The notes under the pieces were generated by a model that saw only the letters and a list, made by a program, of their open reading frames with translations, did no database searches and was not told where the DNA came from. Positions 1-6,895 of a stretch of DNA of 18,465 bases are shown piece after piece (within the stretch, counting starts at the first letter, position 1; the number at the start of each line of letters is the position of its first letter). The DNA is from JBBQXV01 sp043785585 (GTDB lineage Bacteria; Myxococcota_A; Polyangia; Polyangiales; Polyangiaceae): contig JAYVXB010000290.1 of the NCBI GenBank assembly GCA_043785585.1, forward strand, positions 1-18,465. Reading direction: 5' to 3'. Both the position numbers and the translations under genes were made by a program.

Positions 1-509
1 CGGCGACGCTCCGGATCGCGGTAGTCGGCTTTGTGCGCGTCGAAGAACGCCTGCACTTCTTCGTCCGGAATGTCCGCCGGCGATGGCGCCCCCTTGCGCG
101 CGGCCGCGAGCATCGCGTCGCGGAGCACCGCGCGGATCTCCTGCTGCGCGACCGGATCCTTGTCGTACCCCTTCGCGATCGCTTCTTGCGCGAGGAGCAT
201 CACGTTGATCATCTCTTCGAGCAGCTCTTTGCGACGCTCCGGCGATTGGTAACGGAGGCGATCGAACTGATCCATGTGCTCGAGCGCCGCGACGTAGTCG
301 CCGAGCGTGATCGTCTTGTCGCCGACCTTCGCGAGCACCTGCTTCTGTTGCTCGGGTGTGAGCGCGGAGCTCATCGGCGCGGCGCCGCCGTCGATGTCGC
401 CCTTGTCGGAGCCGCTGTCCTTGCAGCTCGAGCACGCCGCCGACGTGGCGGAGATCGCGCACAACGCGACCGAGAGCCCCAAGCGAGCGAGGCGCTGGCG
501 TGTCGACAT
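1..509 (-). CDS. SurA/PpiC-type peptidyl-prolyl isomerase, lipoprotein-like (N-terminal part; 3' end outside window)
   Basis: The reverse strand from ATG at 509 is open to the window edge, giving 169 residues with no stop. An in-frame TAA lies four codons upstream, so this is the only nearby start. The N-terminus is a basic and hydrophobic signal ending in a lipobox-like S-A-A-C at residues 23-26, which suggests export and possibly lipidation; the -3 position is Ser rather than Leu, so lipidation is unsure. A low-complexity Ser/Asp/Gly linker follows. An alpha-helical segment then reads like the N-terminal chaperone module of SurA/PrsA-type PPIases: 'VGDKTITLGDY', a helix with 'ELLEEMINVMLLAQEA', then 'IPDEEVQAFFDAHKADY'. 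The catalytic parvulin domain would lie beyond the window, so isomerase activity is inferred. The family assists folding of exported and outer-membrane proteins. The gene diverges from the membrane protein at 570. Confidence 0.75.
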   Translation of the reverse strand, partial: MSTRQRLARLGLSVALCAISATSAACSSCKDSGSDKGDIDGGAAPMSSALTPEQQKQVLAKVGDKTITLGDYVAALEHMDQFDRLRYQSPERRKELLEEMINVMLLAQEAIAKGYDKDPVAQQEIRAVLRDAMLAAARKGAPSPADIPDEEVQAFFDAHKADYRDPERR

Positions 510-569
510 GGGGCCGGATTACTACGAGACGCCCACGCGCGCCACCGCGCGGTAAAGCTCGGGAGCGCG

Positions 570-1481
570 ATGATCGACTCGAAGCGAGAGCGTGCCTACG
601 TGCTAAAAAGCACGTCCGCGATGGACGACGACGCGACGGCTCTCCCTGTTGTTCGCATCGACCGCGGTCAGCCGCTGGTCGCGACGATGCCTCGCTGGCT
701 CGCGCTCGCGGCAGGCGAGACGGCGATCGTGTTCGGGCTCGCGTACGCGTACCTCACGCTCTCGCATTCCAAGCAGACGCTCGCGTCGATGACGCTGCCG
801 CTGGCGATCACGGCGATCGTCGCGTCGCTCGTGACGCTGGCGGTGCTGCGCGCGGAAGAAGCTCGTCTCGCGCGCGAGCTGCGAACGGCGCGATCCGGTA
901 CGGCGGCGATACGCAGCATGGTGCTTCAGCGTCGCGAGCGCGCGCCGGCGTTGCTACGCTTTCTGTCGACGACGCTCGGGACGAGCGCGGTGCTGATCGC
1001 GGAAGGAGAACGAAGCGCGGCGCTCGATGCTCTCGCGGCAAGCTCGCCCGTGATGGCCATGGGGCGGATTCAGCTCCTGCGTCGAGTGATCGAAGCCGAC
1101 GCGGAGCGCGCCGGTGGGTCGCCGGCGGGGCTCGCGAGGTGCATCGAGGCGGTTCGCGCGGTGCCGCGCATCGGCAACACAGAGGCCGATCGATACCGCA
1201 CGCACGTCCTCGTGAAGGCCGTGCTCACGCAAGCGCACGGAGATCTCGCCGAAGAGCTGTGCGCCGAGCTCGCCGCATCGAAGGACGAAGACGAGCGGAT
1301 CTACGCGGCGTGGCTCAGCGCGTGGTTCGAAATCGATCTGCCGACCGAGCCCTCCGACGGCGAGCTCCGTCTCGCGCTGCTGCTCGCGCGCTCGCAAGGT
1401 GCCGACGACCTCGCAAAAAAGCTGGAGGCAAAGCTCGGCGCCGGCTCGCCATTGCAGCCCTCGGCCGCACCGAGTACGTGA
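570..1481 (+). CDS. Two-helix membrane protein of unknown function
   Basis: About 303 residues from ATG 570. Two hydrophobic segments (roughly residues 43-64 and 74-93) are followed by a soluble, Ala/Arg/Glu-rich, mainly helical C-terminal part of about 200 residues. That part reads like helical repeats but has no motif I can name. I chose ATG 570 because GGGAG at 561-565 precedes it by four bases; ATG 621 is an alternative without a Shine-Dalgarno site. The open frame extends upstream of 570, but there it only overlaps the opposite-strand PPIase gene. The stop is ten bases before pyrH, so the two are probably co-transcribed; nothing about UMP kinase explains the pairing. The product is probably an inner-membrane protein with a cytoplasmic C-terminal domain. 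I do not recognise the family. Confidence 0.7.
   Translation: MIDSKRERAYVLKSTSAMDDDATALPVVRIDRGQPLVATMPRWLALAAGETAIVFGLAYAYLTLSHSKQTLASMTLPLAITAIVASLVTLAVLRAEEARLARELRTARSGTAAIRSMVLQRRERAPALLRFLSTTLGTSAVLIAEGERSAALDALAASSPVMAMGRIQLLRRVIEADAERAGGSPAGLARCIEAVRAVPRIGNTEADRYRTHVLVKAVLTQAHGDLAEELCAELAASKDEDERIYAAWLSAWFEIDLPTEPSDGELRLALLLARSQGADDLAKKLEAKLGAGSPLQPSAAPST
598..615. repeat. Short perfect inverted repeat near the alternative start of the membrane protein gene
   Basis: ACGTGC (598-603) and GCACGT (610-615) flank TAAAAA: a 6-bp stem with a six-base A-rich loop. It lies in codons 10-16 if translation starts at 570, and in the 5' leader if it starts at 621. It could be an operator or RNA hairpin, or it could be chance, because six-base arms are common in GC-rich DNA. 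Confidence 0.3.
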
Positions 1482-1491
1482 TGCTCCTTGC

Positions 1492-2265
1492 ATGCGCAAA
1501 AACCCACTCGACGAGCGCGACGATGAGACCGTCGCCCCACCGCCCCCGCACCCCCAACTGAAGTACCGCCGCATCGTCCTCAAGCTCAGCGGCGAGGCCC
1601 TCTGCGGCAACGCCGGATTCGGCATCGAGCCCGAGGTCATGCGCGCCACCGCCGCGGAGCTCTCCGAGGTTCACGCGCTCGGCGCCCAGATCGGCATCGT
1701 GGTCGGCGGAGGCAACATCTTCCGCGGCCTCAAGGGCGCCAGCGTCGGGATGGATCGCGCGCAGGGCGACTACATGGGAATGCTCGCGACGGTCATCAAC
1801 TCGCTCGCGCTCCAAGACGCTCTCGAGAAAGAGAACGTCCCCACGCGCGTGATGACCGCGATCGAGATTCGTCAGGTCGCAGAGCCGTACATTCGGCGCC
1901 GCGCCGAGCGCCACCTCGAGAAGGGGCGCGTCGTCATCTTCGCCGCGGGAACGGGCAATCCGTATTTCTCGACGGACACCGCCGCGGCGCTTCGCGCAAT
2001 GGAGATCCACGCCGACTGCCTCTGCAAGGCGACGAAGGTCGAAGGGATCTACGACCGCGATCCGGTGAAATTCCCGGACGCTTCGATGTTCTCGAAGATG
2101 ACGTACGACCGCTTCTTGGCGGATCGAATCGGCGTCATGGATTCGACGGCGGTCACGCTGTGCCGCGACAACCGAATGAGCATCCGCGTCTTCAAGCTGA
2201 CGACGCACGGTAACATCAAGCGCGTCGTGCTCGGCGAGACGATCGGTACGATCGTCGAAGAGTGA
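1492..2265 (+). CDS. pyrH: Uridylate (UMP) kinase PyrH
   Basis: Phosphorylates UMP to UDP with ATP in cytoplasmic pyrimidine nucleotide synthesis; the bacterial enzyme is hexameric and belongs to the amino-acid kinase fold. The 257-residue product carries the family landmarks in order: 'IVLKLSGEAL' near residue 25, 'VVGGGNIFRG', 'DYMGMLATVINSLALQDALE', 'AAGTGNPYFSTDTAAALRA', 'KVEGIYDRDP', and a C-terminal 'DNRMSIRVFKL'. Usual length is about 235-245 residues; the extra length here is an N-terminal charged, Pro-rich tail of about 20 residues before the core. ATG 1492 lies ten bases after the preceding stop and has no clear Shine-Dalgarno site. An in-frame start at 1399 would overlap the upstream gene and add unrelated sequence. 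The gene ends four bases from the convergent dapF. pyrH often sits with tsf and frr, which are absent here. Confidence 0.97.
   Translation: MRKNPLDERDDETVAPPPPHPQLKYRRIVLKLSGEALCGNAGFGIEPEVMRATAAELSEVHALGAQIGIVVGGGNIFRGLKGASVGMDRAQGDYMGMLATVINSLALQDALEKENVPTRVMTAIEIRQVAEPYIRRRAERHLEKGRVVIFAAGTGNPYFSTDTAAALRAMEIHADCLCKATKVEGIYDRDPVKFPDASMFSKMTYDRFLADRIGVMDSTAVTLCRDNRMSIRVFKLTTHGNIKRVVLGETIGTIVEE
2238..2256. repeat. Perfect 8-bp inverted repeat at the 3' end of pyrH
   Basis: GACGATCG and CGATCGTC are separated by three bases (GTA), ending seven bases before the pyrH stop codon and facing the convergent dapF end. The position would suit a hairpin limiting read-through between converging genes, but no T-run follows on either strand. 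GATCG words are very common here, so chance is a real alternative. It encodes pyrH codons for E-T-I-G-T-I-V. Confidence 0.3.
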
Positions 2266-2269
2266 CGCT

Positions 2270-3079
2270 TCAGTAGAGCGTGCCGCCGAAGACGCGCCGC
2301 GCGGGGCCGCGCATGATCGCGCGACCGGTGGCGCGGTGAATCGTGACGTCCAGCGCGCCGCCCGGCAGGCGCACGGAGACCACTTCGTCGTAGCGTGCGA
2401 GGTCGCGCGCGCACGCAACGGCGACGGTCGCGCACGCGCCCGTTCCGCAGGCGAGCGTGATTCCGACTCCGCGCTCCCAAACGACGAGATCGATCGTGCC
2501 CTCGCCGATCCGCGCGAACTCGGCGTTCGTGCCGTCGGGAAACGAAGCGTGCGTCGCGATGCGTGGGCCGAGCGACTCGACGCGCGATCGATGGAAATCT
2601 CCGAATAGAATTGCGTGCGGATTCCCCGCATCGGCGATCTCGACGTCGACCACTTCGTCGCCGACGTCGATCGAGCGCGCACCGAGGACGCGCACGATGC
2701 CCATGTCGACGGTGACGAGCCCCGCGCCGTTCGCGTCGTGAACCACGCACGGTCGCGGCCCCGCGTCGGTGTCGAACGCGAGCTCGGCCACGGCGAGCCC
2801 GCGCGCGCGCGCGACGTGGAGCGCGACGCACCGCAGACCGTTGCCGCACATCTCGGGGACCGAGCCGTCCGCGTTGATGACCTTCATGCGCGCGACGCTC
2901 GCCGGATCGCGCGACGGCAGGACGAGCAACACGCCGTCCGCGCCGACGCCGTGACGTCGATCGCAGATCTCCGCCGCGCGCGCGCTCGTGATCGCGTCGT
3001 CGCGCGTGGCCTCGACGACCACGAAGTCGTTCCCGAGCCCTTCGTATTTTTCGAACCGGAGCGCGCCGCCCATCGTCAT
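2270..3079 (-). CDS. dapF: Diaminopimelate epimerase DapF
   Basis: Interconverts LL- and meso-diaminopimelate in the cytoplasm, the step before lysine and peptidoglycan cross-linking precursors; the enzyme is PLP-independent and uses two cysteines. The 269-residue product shows both catalytic sites: 'MCGNGLRC' with Cys78 and 'ACGTGACA' with Cys211. It also has the N-terminal 'KYEGLGNDFVV', 'HGVGADGVL' and 'DAGNPHAI' motifs. Length is normal (about 270-280). ATG 3079 lies eight bases downstream of a promoter-like TAGAGT and has no Shine-Dalgarno site, so the mRNA could be leaderless; ATG 3073 is an alternative two codons in. It stands alone on its strand, divergent from aroC and convergent with pyrH. 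Confidence 0.97.
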   Translation of the reverse strand: MTMGGALRFEKYEGLGNDFVVVEATRDDAITSARAAEICDRRHGVGADGVLLVLPSRDPASVARMKVINADGSVPEMCGNGLRCVALHVARARGLAVAELAFDTDAGPRPCVVHDANGAGLVTVDMGIVRVLGARSIDVGDEVVDVEIADAGNPHAILFGDFHRSRVESLGPRIATHASFPDGTNAEFARIGEGTIDLVVWERGVGITLACGTGACATVAVACARDLARYDEVVSVRLPGGALDVTIHRATGRAIMRGPARRVFGGTLY

Positions 3080-3087
3080 CGCGCGTC

Positions 3088-3117
3088 ACTCTAGCGCCCG
3101 CGTTCGCCAGCCGCCAA
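3088..3117 (-). promoter_or_regulatory. Predicted sigma-70-like promoter of dapF
   Basis: On the minus strand TTGGCG (3117-3112) is followed after 18 bases by TAGAGT (3093-3088). The dapF ATG comes eight bases later, which would make the transcript leaderless or nearly so. A TTGGCG - N18 - TANNNT arrangement recurs at 5964-5993. Prediction from pattern only. Confidence 0.4.
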
Positions 3118-3147
3118 AGGCCGTCCGACTCGCTCGGATTCAACGCC

Positions 3148-3153
3148 GAGAGG
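3148..3153 (+). promoter_or_regulatory. Ribosome binding site deciding the aroC start
   Basis: GAGAGG eight bases before ATG 3162. Neither of the other nearby ATGs fits better: 3157 is out of frame and 3177 has no such site. This supports 3162 as the aroC start. Confidence 0.55.
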
Positions 3154-3161
3154 TCCATGGT

Positions 3162-4343
3162 ATGGGTGCTCCTGCCATGTCGCGACTACGGTGGGTCACG
3201 TCGGGGGAATCGCACGGTCCGCGGCTCACGGCGATCGTCGAGGGCATCCCGGCCGGGCTCGGTCTCCTCGCGAGCGACATCGACGAGCACCTCGCGCGGC
3301 GTCAGCGCGGGTATGGACGCGGCGGGCGGATGAAGATCGAGACCGATCGCGTCGAGATCGTCGGCGGAGTGCGCAACGGGGAGACGCTCGGCTCGCCGAT
3401 CGCGATGTCGATCACGAACCGCGACCATCAGAATTGGCTCGATCGCATGGGGCCGGGACCGCTGCCGTCGACGCCCGAAGCGCTGACCCGCCCGCGTCCC
3501 GGGCACGCCGACCTCGCGGGCGGAGCCAAGTACGATCGCCACGATCTCCGCGACATCCTCGAGCGTGCGAGCGCGCGCGAGACCGCGGCACGAACCGCCG
3601 TCGGTGCCGTCGCGCGGAAGCTGCTCGCAAGCGTGGGGATCGACGTCTTCGCGCACGTCGTCGCGATCGGCCCGGTCGATGTCGCGGAGCACGAGCTGCC
3701 GCTCGACGAGCTCCGCGCACGATCGCGCGCGTCCGACCTCGCGTGCGCCGACGCGGACGCCGAGGCCCGAATGAAGGAAGCCATTCGCGACACGGCGCAC
3801 GCCGGCGACACGCTCGGGGGCATTTTCGAGGTCGTCGCGACCGGAGTTCCGATGGGGCTCGGGAGCCACACGCAGTGGGACCGCAAGCTCGACGGCCGGC
3901 TCGCGCAAGCGCTCATGAGCATCCAGGCGATCAAGGGCGTCGAGGTCGGATTCGGCATGCGCGCCGCACGGTCGCGCGGATCCCACGTGCACGACGCGAT
4001 TCACTACGACGCGAGCTCGCACGCTTTCACGCGACCGACGAACCGCGCGGGCGGCCTCGAAGGGGGCATCACGAACGGCGAGCCGGTCGTCTGTCGCGCC
4101 GGGATGAAGCCGATCGCGACGCTGAAGAAGGCGCTGGCGAGCGTCGACGTCGTCACGAAAGAGGCGTTCGATGCGGCGTTCGAGCGAAGCGACGTCTGTG
4201 CCGTCGCGGCGGCGTCGGTCGTCGGCGAAGCGATGGTCGCGATCGTTCTCGCCGATGCTCTGCTGGAGAAGTTCGGCGGCGACTCGATGCGCGAGATCCT
4301 TCGGAACGTCGACGGCTATCGCGCGCAGCTGGTGGCGTACTAA
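3162..4343 (+). CDS. aroC: Chorismate synthase AroC
   Basis: Last step of the shikimate pathway: 5-enolpyruvylshikimate-3-phosphate to chorismate, using reduced FMN, in the cytoplasm. The 393-residue product has the family landmarks: 'GESHGPRL' near the N-terminus, 'RRQRGYGRGGRM', 'RPGHADLAGGAKY', 'ERASARETAARTAVGA', 'KGVEVGFGM', 'NRAGGLEGGITNGEP' and 'KPIATLKK'. ATG 3162 is chosen because GAGAGG precedes it by eight bases; the family homology proper starts near the second ATG at 3177, so a start five codons later cannot be excluded. It lies 22 bases upstream of the fused aroK-aroB gene, which acts earlier in the same pathway, and the two are almost certainly one operon. It diverges from dapF. 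Confidence 0.97.
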   Translation: MGAPAMSRLRWVTSGESHGPRLTAIVEGIPAGLGLLASDIDEHLARRQRGYGRGGRMKIETDRVEIVGGVRNGETLGSPIAMSITNRDHQNWLDRMGPGPLPSTPEALTRPRPGHADLAGGAKYDRHDLRDILERASARETAARTAVGAVARKLLASVGIDVFAHVVAIGPVDVAEHELPLDELRARSRASDLACADADAEARMKEAIRDTAHAGDTLGGIFEVVATGVPMGLGSHTQWDRKLDGRLAQALMSIQAIKGVEVGFGMRAARSRGSHVHDAIHYDASSHAFTRPTNRAGGLEGGITNGEPVVCRAGMKPIATLKKALASVDVVTKEAFDAAFERSDVCAVAAASVVGEAMVAIVLADALLEKFGGDSMREILRNVDGYRAQLVAY

Positions 4344-4350
4344 GACACGA

Positions 4351-4359
4351 GGGGGGAGG
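4351..4359 (+). promoter_or_regulatory. Strong ribosome binding site of the AroK-AroB gene
   Basis: GGGGGGAGG lies six bases before ATG 4366, in the 22-base gap after aroC. It is one of the few strong Shine-Dalgarno matches in the window. It fixes the start, ruling out the in-frame upstream extension into aroC. Confidence 0.7.
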
Positions 4360-4365
4360 CACGCG

Positions 4366-5937
4366 ATGCGGACGATCGTGCTCAGCGGATTCATGGCGAC
4401 GGGGAAGAGCACGGTGGGCCCGTTGCTCGCCGCGCGACTCGGCATCCCGTTCGTCGACGTCGACGAAACGATCGCGCGCGAGGCGCAGCGAAGCGTGCCC
4501 GATTTGTGGCGCGACGAGGGAGAAGCCGCGTTTCGCGCGCGCGAGGCCGACGTCATCGCACGTCTCTTCGGTGAGCCCGCCGCGCGCGTCATCGCGTTCG
4601 GCGGCGGCGCCGTCACCCACAAGAAGACACGAAGGCTCGCTCTCGACCACGCGCTCGTCGTGACGCTCACGGCCGAGCCCGAAACGATCGTCGCGCGTGT
4701 GGGGGATCCCGCCGGCCGACCGAATCTCGCGGGCCCCAATCCTGCGCAACGCGCGCGCGATCTCCTCGAGCAACGCGCCGAGGCATATGCCGAGTGCCAC
4801 CTGACGCTCGCGACCGACGCCACGGAGCCCGACGCCATCGTCGACGCGATCGTCGCGCTCGCCGAACGCGATCCGATCGTCGTCCCGCTCGGGGCACGCA
4901 GCTACACCATCGACGTGTGCTTCGACGCACCGACGCGGCTCACCGACGCGATCGCGCGCTGCGCGCCGTCGTCCGTCGTGCTCGTGACCGACGCGAACGT
5001 TCAGCGCGCGCGCGGCGCGATCGTCGAGGCCGCGCTCGGTCCGCTCGCGCTCCCGGGAACGCGAGTGACGTTGCCCGCCGGAGAGCGCCACAAGACGATC
5101 GCCGCGGTGTCGACGATCTGGGATGCCGCGCTCGGCGCCGGCGTCGATCGAGACGCGCTCGTCGTCGCGGTCGGGGGCGGCGTCGTCGGAGATCTCGCGG
5201 GATTCGCAGCTTCTGCGCTCCTTCGTGGCGTGCGCGTGGTCCAAGTGCCGACGACGCTTCTCGCGATGGTCGACGCTTCCGTCGGCGGTAAAACAGGGTT
5301 TGACCACCCGACGGGAAAGAACCTCGTCGGCGCGTTTCATCAGCCGAGCGGCGTCGTTGCGGATCTCGCGCATCTGTCGACGCTCTCCGCGCGAGAACGC
5401 GCCGCGGGCCTCGCCGAGATCGTCAAGATCGCGCTGACCCACGACGCCGCCCTGTTCGCGCACCTCGAGCGCGATGCGGCGGCGATCCAGGCCGGCCACC
5501 CCGCGGTGCTCATGCCGATCGTGCGCGCCGCCATCGAAGCGAAGGTTCGCGTCATCCGCGACGACGAGCGCGAAGCGGGCGGCCGCGCGCTCCTCAACCT
5601 GGGGCACACGATCGGGCACGCGCTCGAAGCGCATGGCGCGTTTGCGCGGTACCTGCACGGCGAGGCCGTCGCGATCGGAACGGTCGTCGAGCTGCGCGCC
5701 GCGGCTGCTCTCGATCTGGCCCCCGCCGCCCTCGCGGAGCGCGCCGGCGCGCTGCTCGCGCGGCTAGGACTTCCCATCGCTGCCGCGAGCGGAGAGCTCG
5801 CCGCGAGCTGGTCGTTCGTCTCCGCCGACAAGAAGCGGTCGCGCGACTCGCTGCGGCTTCCCATCGTCACCGCGATCGGGACCGCGCACCTCGAGAGCGT
5901 CCGGCTCGACGTCCTCCGTCGCGCCGTGATCGGCTGA
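4366..5937 (+). CDS. aroKB: Bifunctional shikimate kinase / 3-dehydroquinate synthase (AroK-AroB fusion)
   Basis: One 523-residue frame encodes two shikimate-pathway enzymes. Residues 1 to about 168 are shikimate kinase: Walker A 'GFMATGKST' (8-16), substrate-binding 'FVDVDE' (29-34), 'GEAAFRARE' with Arg57, 'FGGGAV' (78-83), the lid 'GRPNL' with Arg118, and Arg137. From about residue 171 to the end is 3-dehydroquinate synthase, which turns DAHP into 3-dehydroquinate with NAD and a metal. It has 'GGGVVGDLAGF', 'TTLLAMVDASVGGKTG', 'KNLVGAFHQP', 'AEIVKIALTHD' and the metal-ligand histidines in 'NLGHTIGHALE' and 'HGEAVAIG'. All key residues I can check are present in both halves, so both activities are expected. 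No stop or frameshift separates them. AroK catalyses the fifth step and AroB the second, so the fusion is not direct channelling. Such fusions are known, for example in Thermotoga. Confidence 0.95.
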   Translation: MRTIVLSGFMATGKSTVGPLLAARLGIPFVDVDETIAREAQRSVPDLWRDEGEAAFRAREADVIARLFGEPAARVIAFGGGAVTHKKTRRLALDHALVVTLTAEPETIVARVGDPAGRPNLAGPNPAQRARDLLEQRAEAYAECHLTLATDATEPDAIVDAIVALAERDPIVVPLGARSYTIDVCFDAPTRLTDAIARCAPSSVVLVTDANVQRARGAIVEAALGPLALPGTRVTLPAGERHKTIAAVSTIWDAALGAGVDRDALVVAVGGGVVGDLAGFAASALLRGVRVVQVPTTLLAMVDASVGGKTGFDHPTGKNLVGAFHQPSGVVADLAHLSTLSARERAAGLAEIVKIALTHDAALFAHLERDAAAIQAGHPAVLMPIVRAAIEAKVRVIRDDEREAGGRALLNLGHTIGHALEAHGAFARYLHGEAVAIGTVVELRAAAALDLAPAALAERAGALLARLGLPIAAASGELAASWSFVSADKKRSRDSLRLPIVTAIGTAHLESVRLDVLRRAVIG

Positions 5938-5963
5938 GACACGCGCCGAGGACCCGCACCTTT

Positions 5964-5993
5964 TTGGCGCTTCCCCGTTTCCTTCGCTACGCT
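5964..5993 (+). promoter_or_regulatory. Possible promoter upstream of the lipoprotein gene series
   Basis: TTGGCG (5964-5969), 18 bases, then TACGCT (5988-5993), in the 136-base gap between the AroK-AroB gene and the lipoprotein gene. Spacing and the -35 word equal those proposed for dapF. It would give a leader of roughly 75 bases. Pattern-based only. Confidence 0.3.
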
Positions 5994-6058
5994 TCAGAGT
6001 GTCGCTGCGGATCTCGCGGCCATGGTGCACACGCTGCTCCGGCGGTGCGTGCCCAAAC

Positions 6059-6064
6059 AGGAGG
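6059..6064 (+). promoter_or_regulatory. Ribosome binding site deciding the lipoprotein start
   Basis: AGGAGG, nine bases before ATG 6074. It selects this ATG over an in-frame start at 5999, which would place 25 non-signal-like residues before the signal peptide. Confidence 0.65.
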
Positions 6065-6073
6065 AACGGTCTC

Positions 6074-6868
6074 ATGAAGCGCTATTGGGGGCACCTCATC
6101 GCCGTCGTCGGCATTGCCGTCAGCGCCGCAGGCCTGAACGCCGCATGCGCTCATGACGACAGCACGATCTTCATCCGCTACGTGCTGCAGCCGCCGGTCG
6201 CGTCTGGGAACGGGTGCTTGTACACCGCCGACCCGTCGCAGCCGTACATCAGCACGGGGACGCTCGATGTCGCGTTCAGCACCTCGTATTATGCGGAGTT
6301 CCTCGTCGGCAATCAGATGACTCCGCGTGGGAGCGTCGAGAGCAACCGTACGGAAACGTCGCGCGTCATTCTCCAAGGCGCGATCGTTCGCGTCACCGAC
6401 GCCGCGACAGGCGCCGATCTTCGTCCGTCCTTCACCGTCAGCGCGGGCGGCTCGGTCGATCCCGCAAGCGGCGGCACGCCGTCGTACACCCCCTTCGGCG
6501 TTGTCATCTTCGACAGCCAAGCCGCAGCGGCGATCACCGTTCCCGCTGGCGGACGCGCGCGGGCCCTCACGTACATCAAAGTGTTCGGCCACACGCTCGG
6601 CGGTCAGCGGGTCGAATCGAACGAGTTTCAGTTCCCGATCGACATCTGCCGAGGCTGTCTCGTCACATTCCCGCAGGGCGTCTCGAGCCCGCTCCTCCCA
6701 CAACCGAACTGCGCGAACACGAGCGCTATGTCTGGCGGCTCATCGACCATTGGATTGCCCTGCATTTTTGGTCAAGATCAGCTGATCGACTGCCGCAGCT
6801 GTCCGCCCGGACATACCGATGTTTGCGGAGCGACATCGCTCCCCATCGACGGCGGTGGCGGCGGCTGA
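6074..6868 (+). CDS. Putative lipoprotein, Cys-rich C-terminus, unknown function
   Basis: 264 residues. A signal peptide ('MKRYWGHLIAVVGIAVSAAG') leads to L-N-A-A-C, with Cys25 as possible lipidation site; the lipobox is imperfect because Leu is at -4. The mature part begins acidic (Ala-His-Asp-Asp), then reads like a beta-rich domain of about 180 residues. The C-terminal third carries several cysteines, including 'CRGC' and 'DCRSCPPGHTDVCG', and ends in a Gly run. These are not CxxCH haem motifs; disulfides in the periplasm or on the surface are a plausible inference. I do not recognise the family. It is followed 27 bases later by an exported, probably beta-barrel protein, so a joint envelope role is possible. 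Confidence 0.75.
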   Translation: MKRYWGHLIAVVGIAVSAAGLNAACAHDDSTIFIRYVLQPPVASGNGCLYTADPSQPYISTGTLDVAFSTSYYAEFLVGNQMTPRGSVESNRTETSRVILQGAIVRVTDAATGADLRPSFTVSAGGSVDPASGGTPSYTPFGVVIFDSQAAAAITVPAGGRARALTYIKVFGHTLGGQRVESNEFQFPIDICRGCLVTFPQGVSSPLLPQPNCANTSAMSGGSSTIGLPCIFGQDQLIDCRSCPPGHTDVCGATSLPIDGGGGG

Positions 6869-6895
6869 ACCCCCGAGGATAAGCTCCCGCTTCGG

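Noticed and set aside
33..569. Upstream extension of the membrane protein frame to position 33
   Set aside because: It overlaps the opposite-strand PPIase-like gene, and the added residues are Arg/His/Leu-rich without structure. The Shine-Dalgarno site at 561-565 favours ATG 570.
598..615. Hairpin as a terminator for the leftmost gene
   Set aside because: The adjacent PPIase gene is transcribed away from it, there is no T-run, and it probably lies inside coding sequence.
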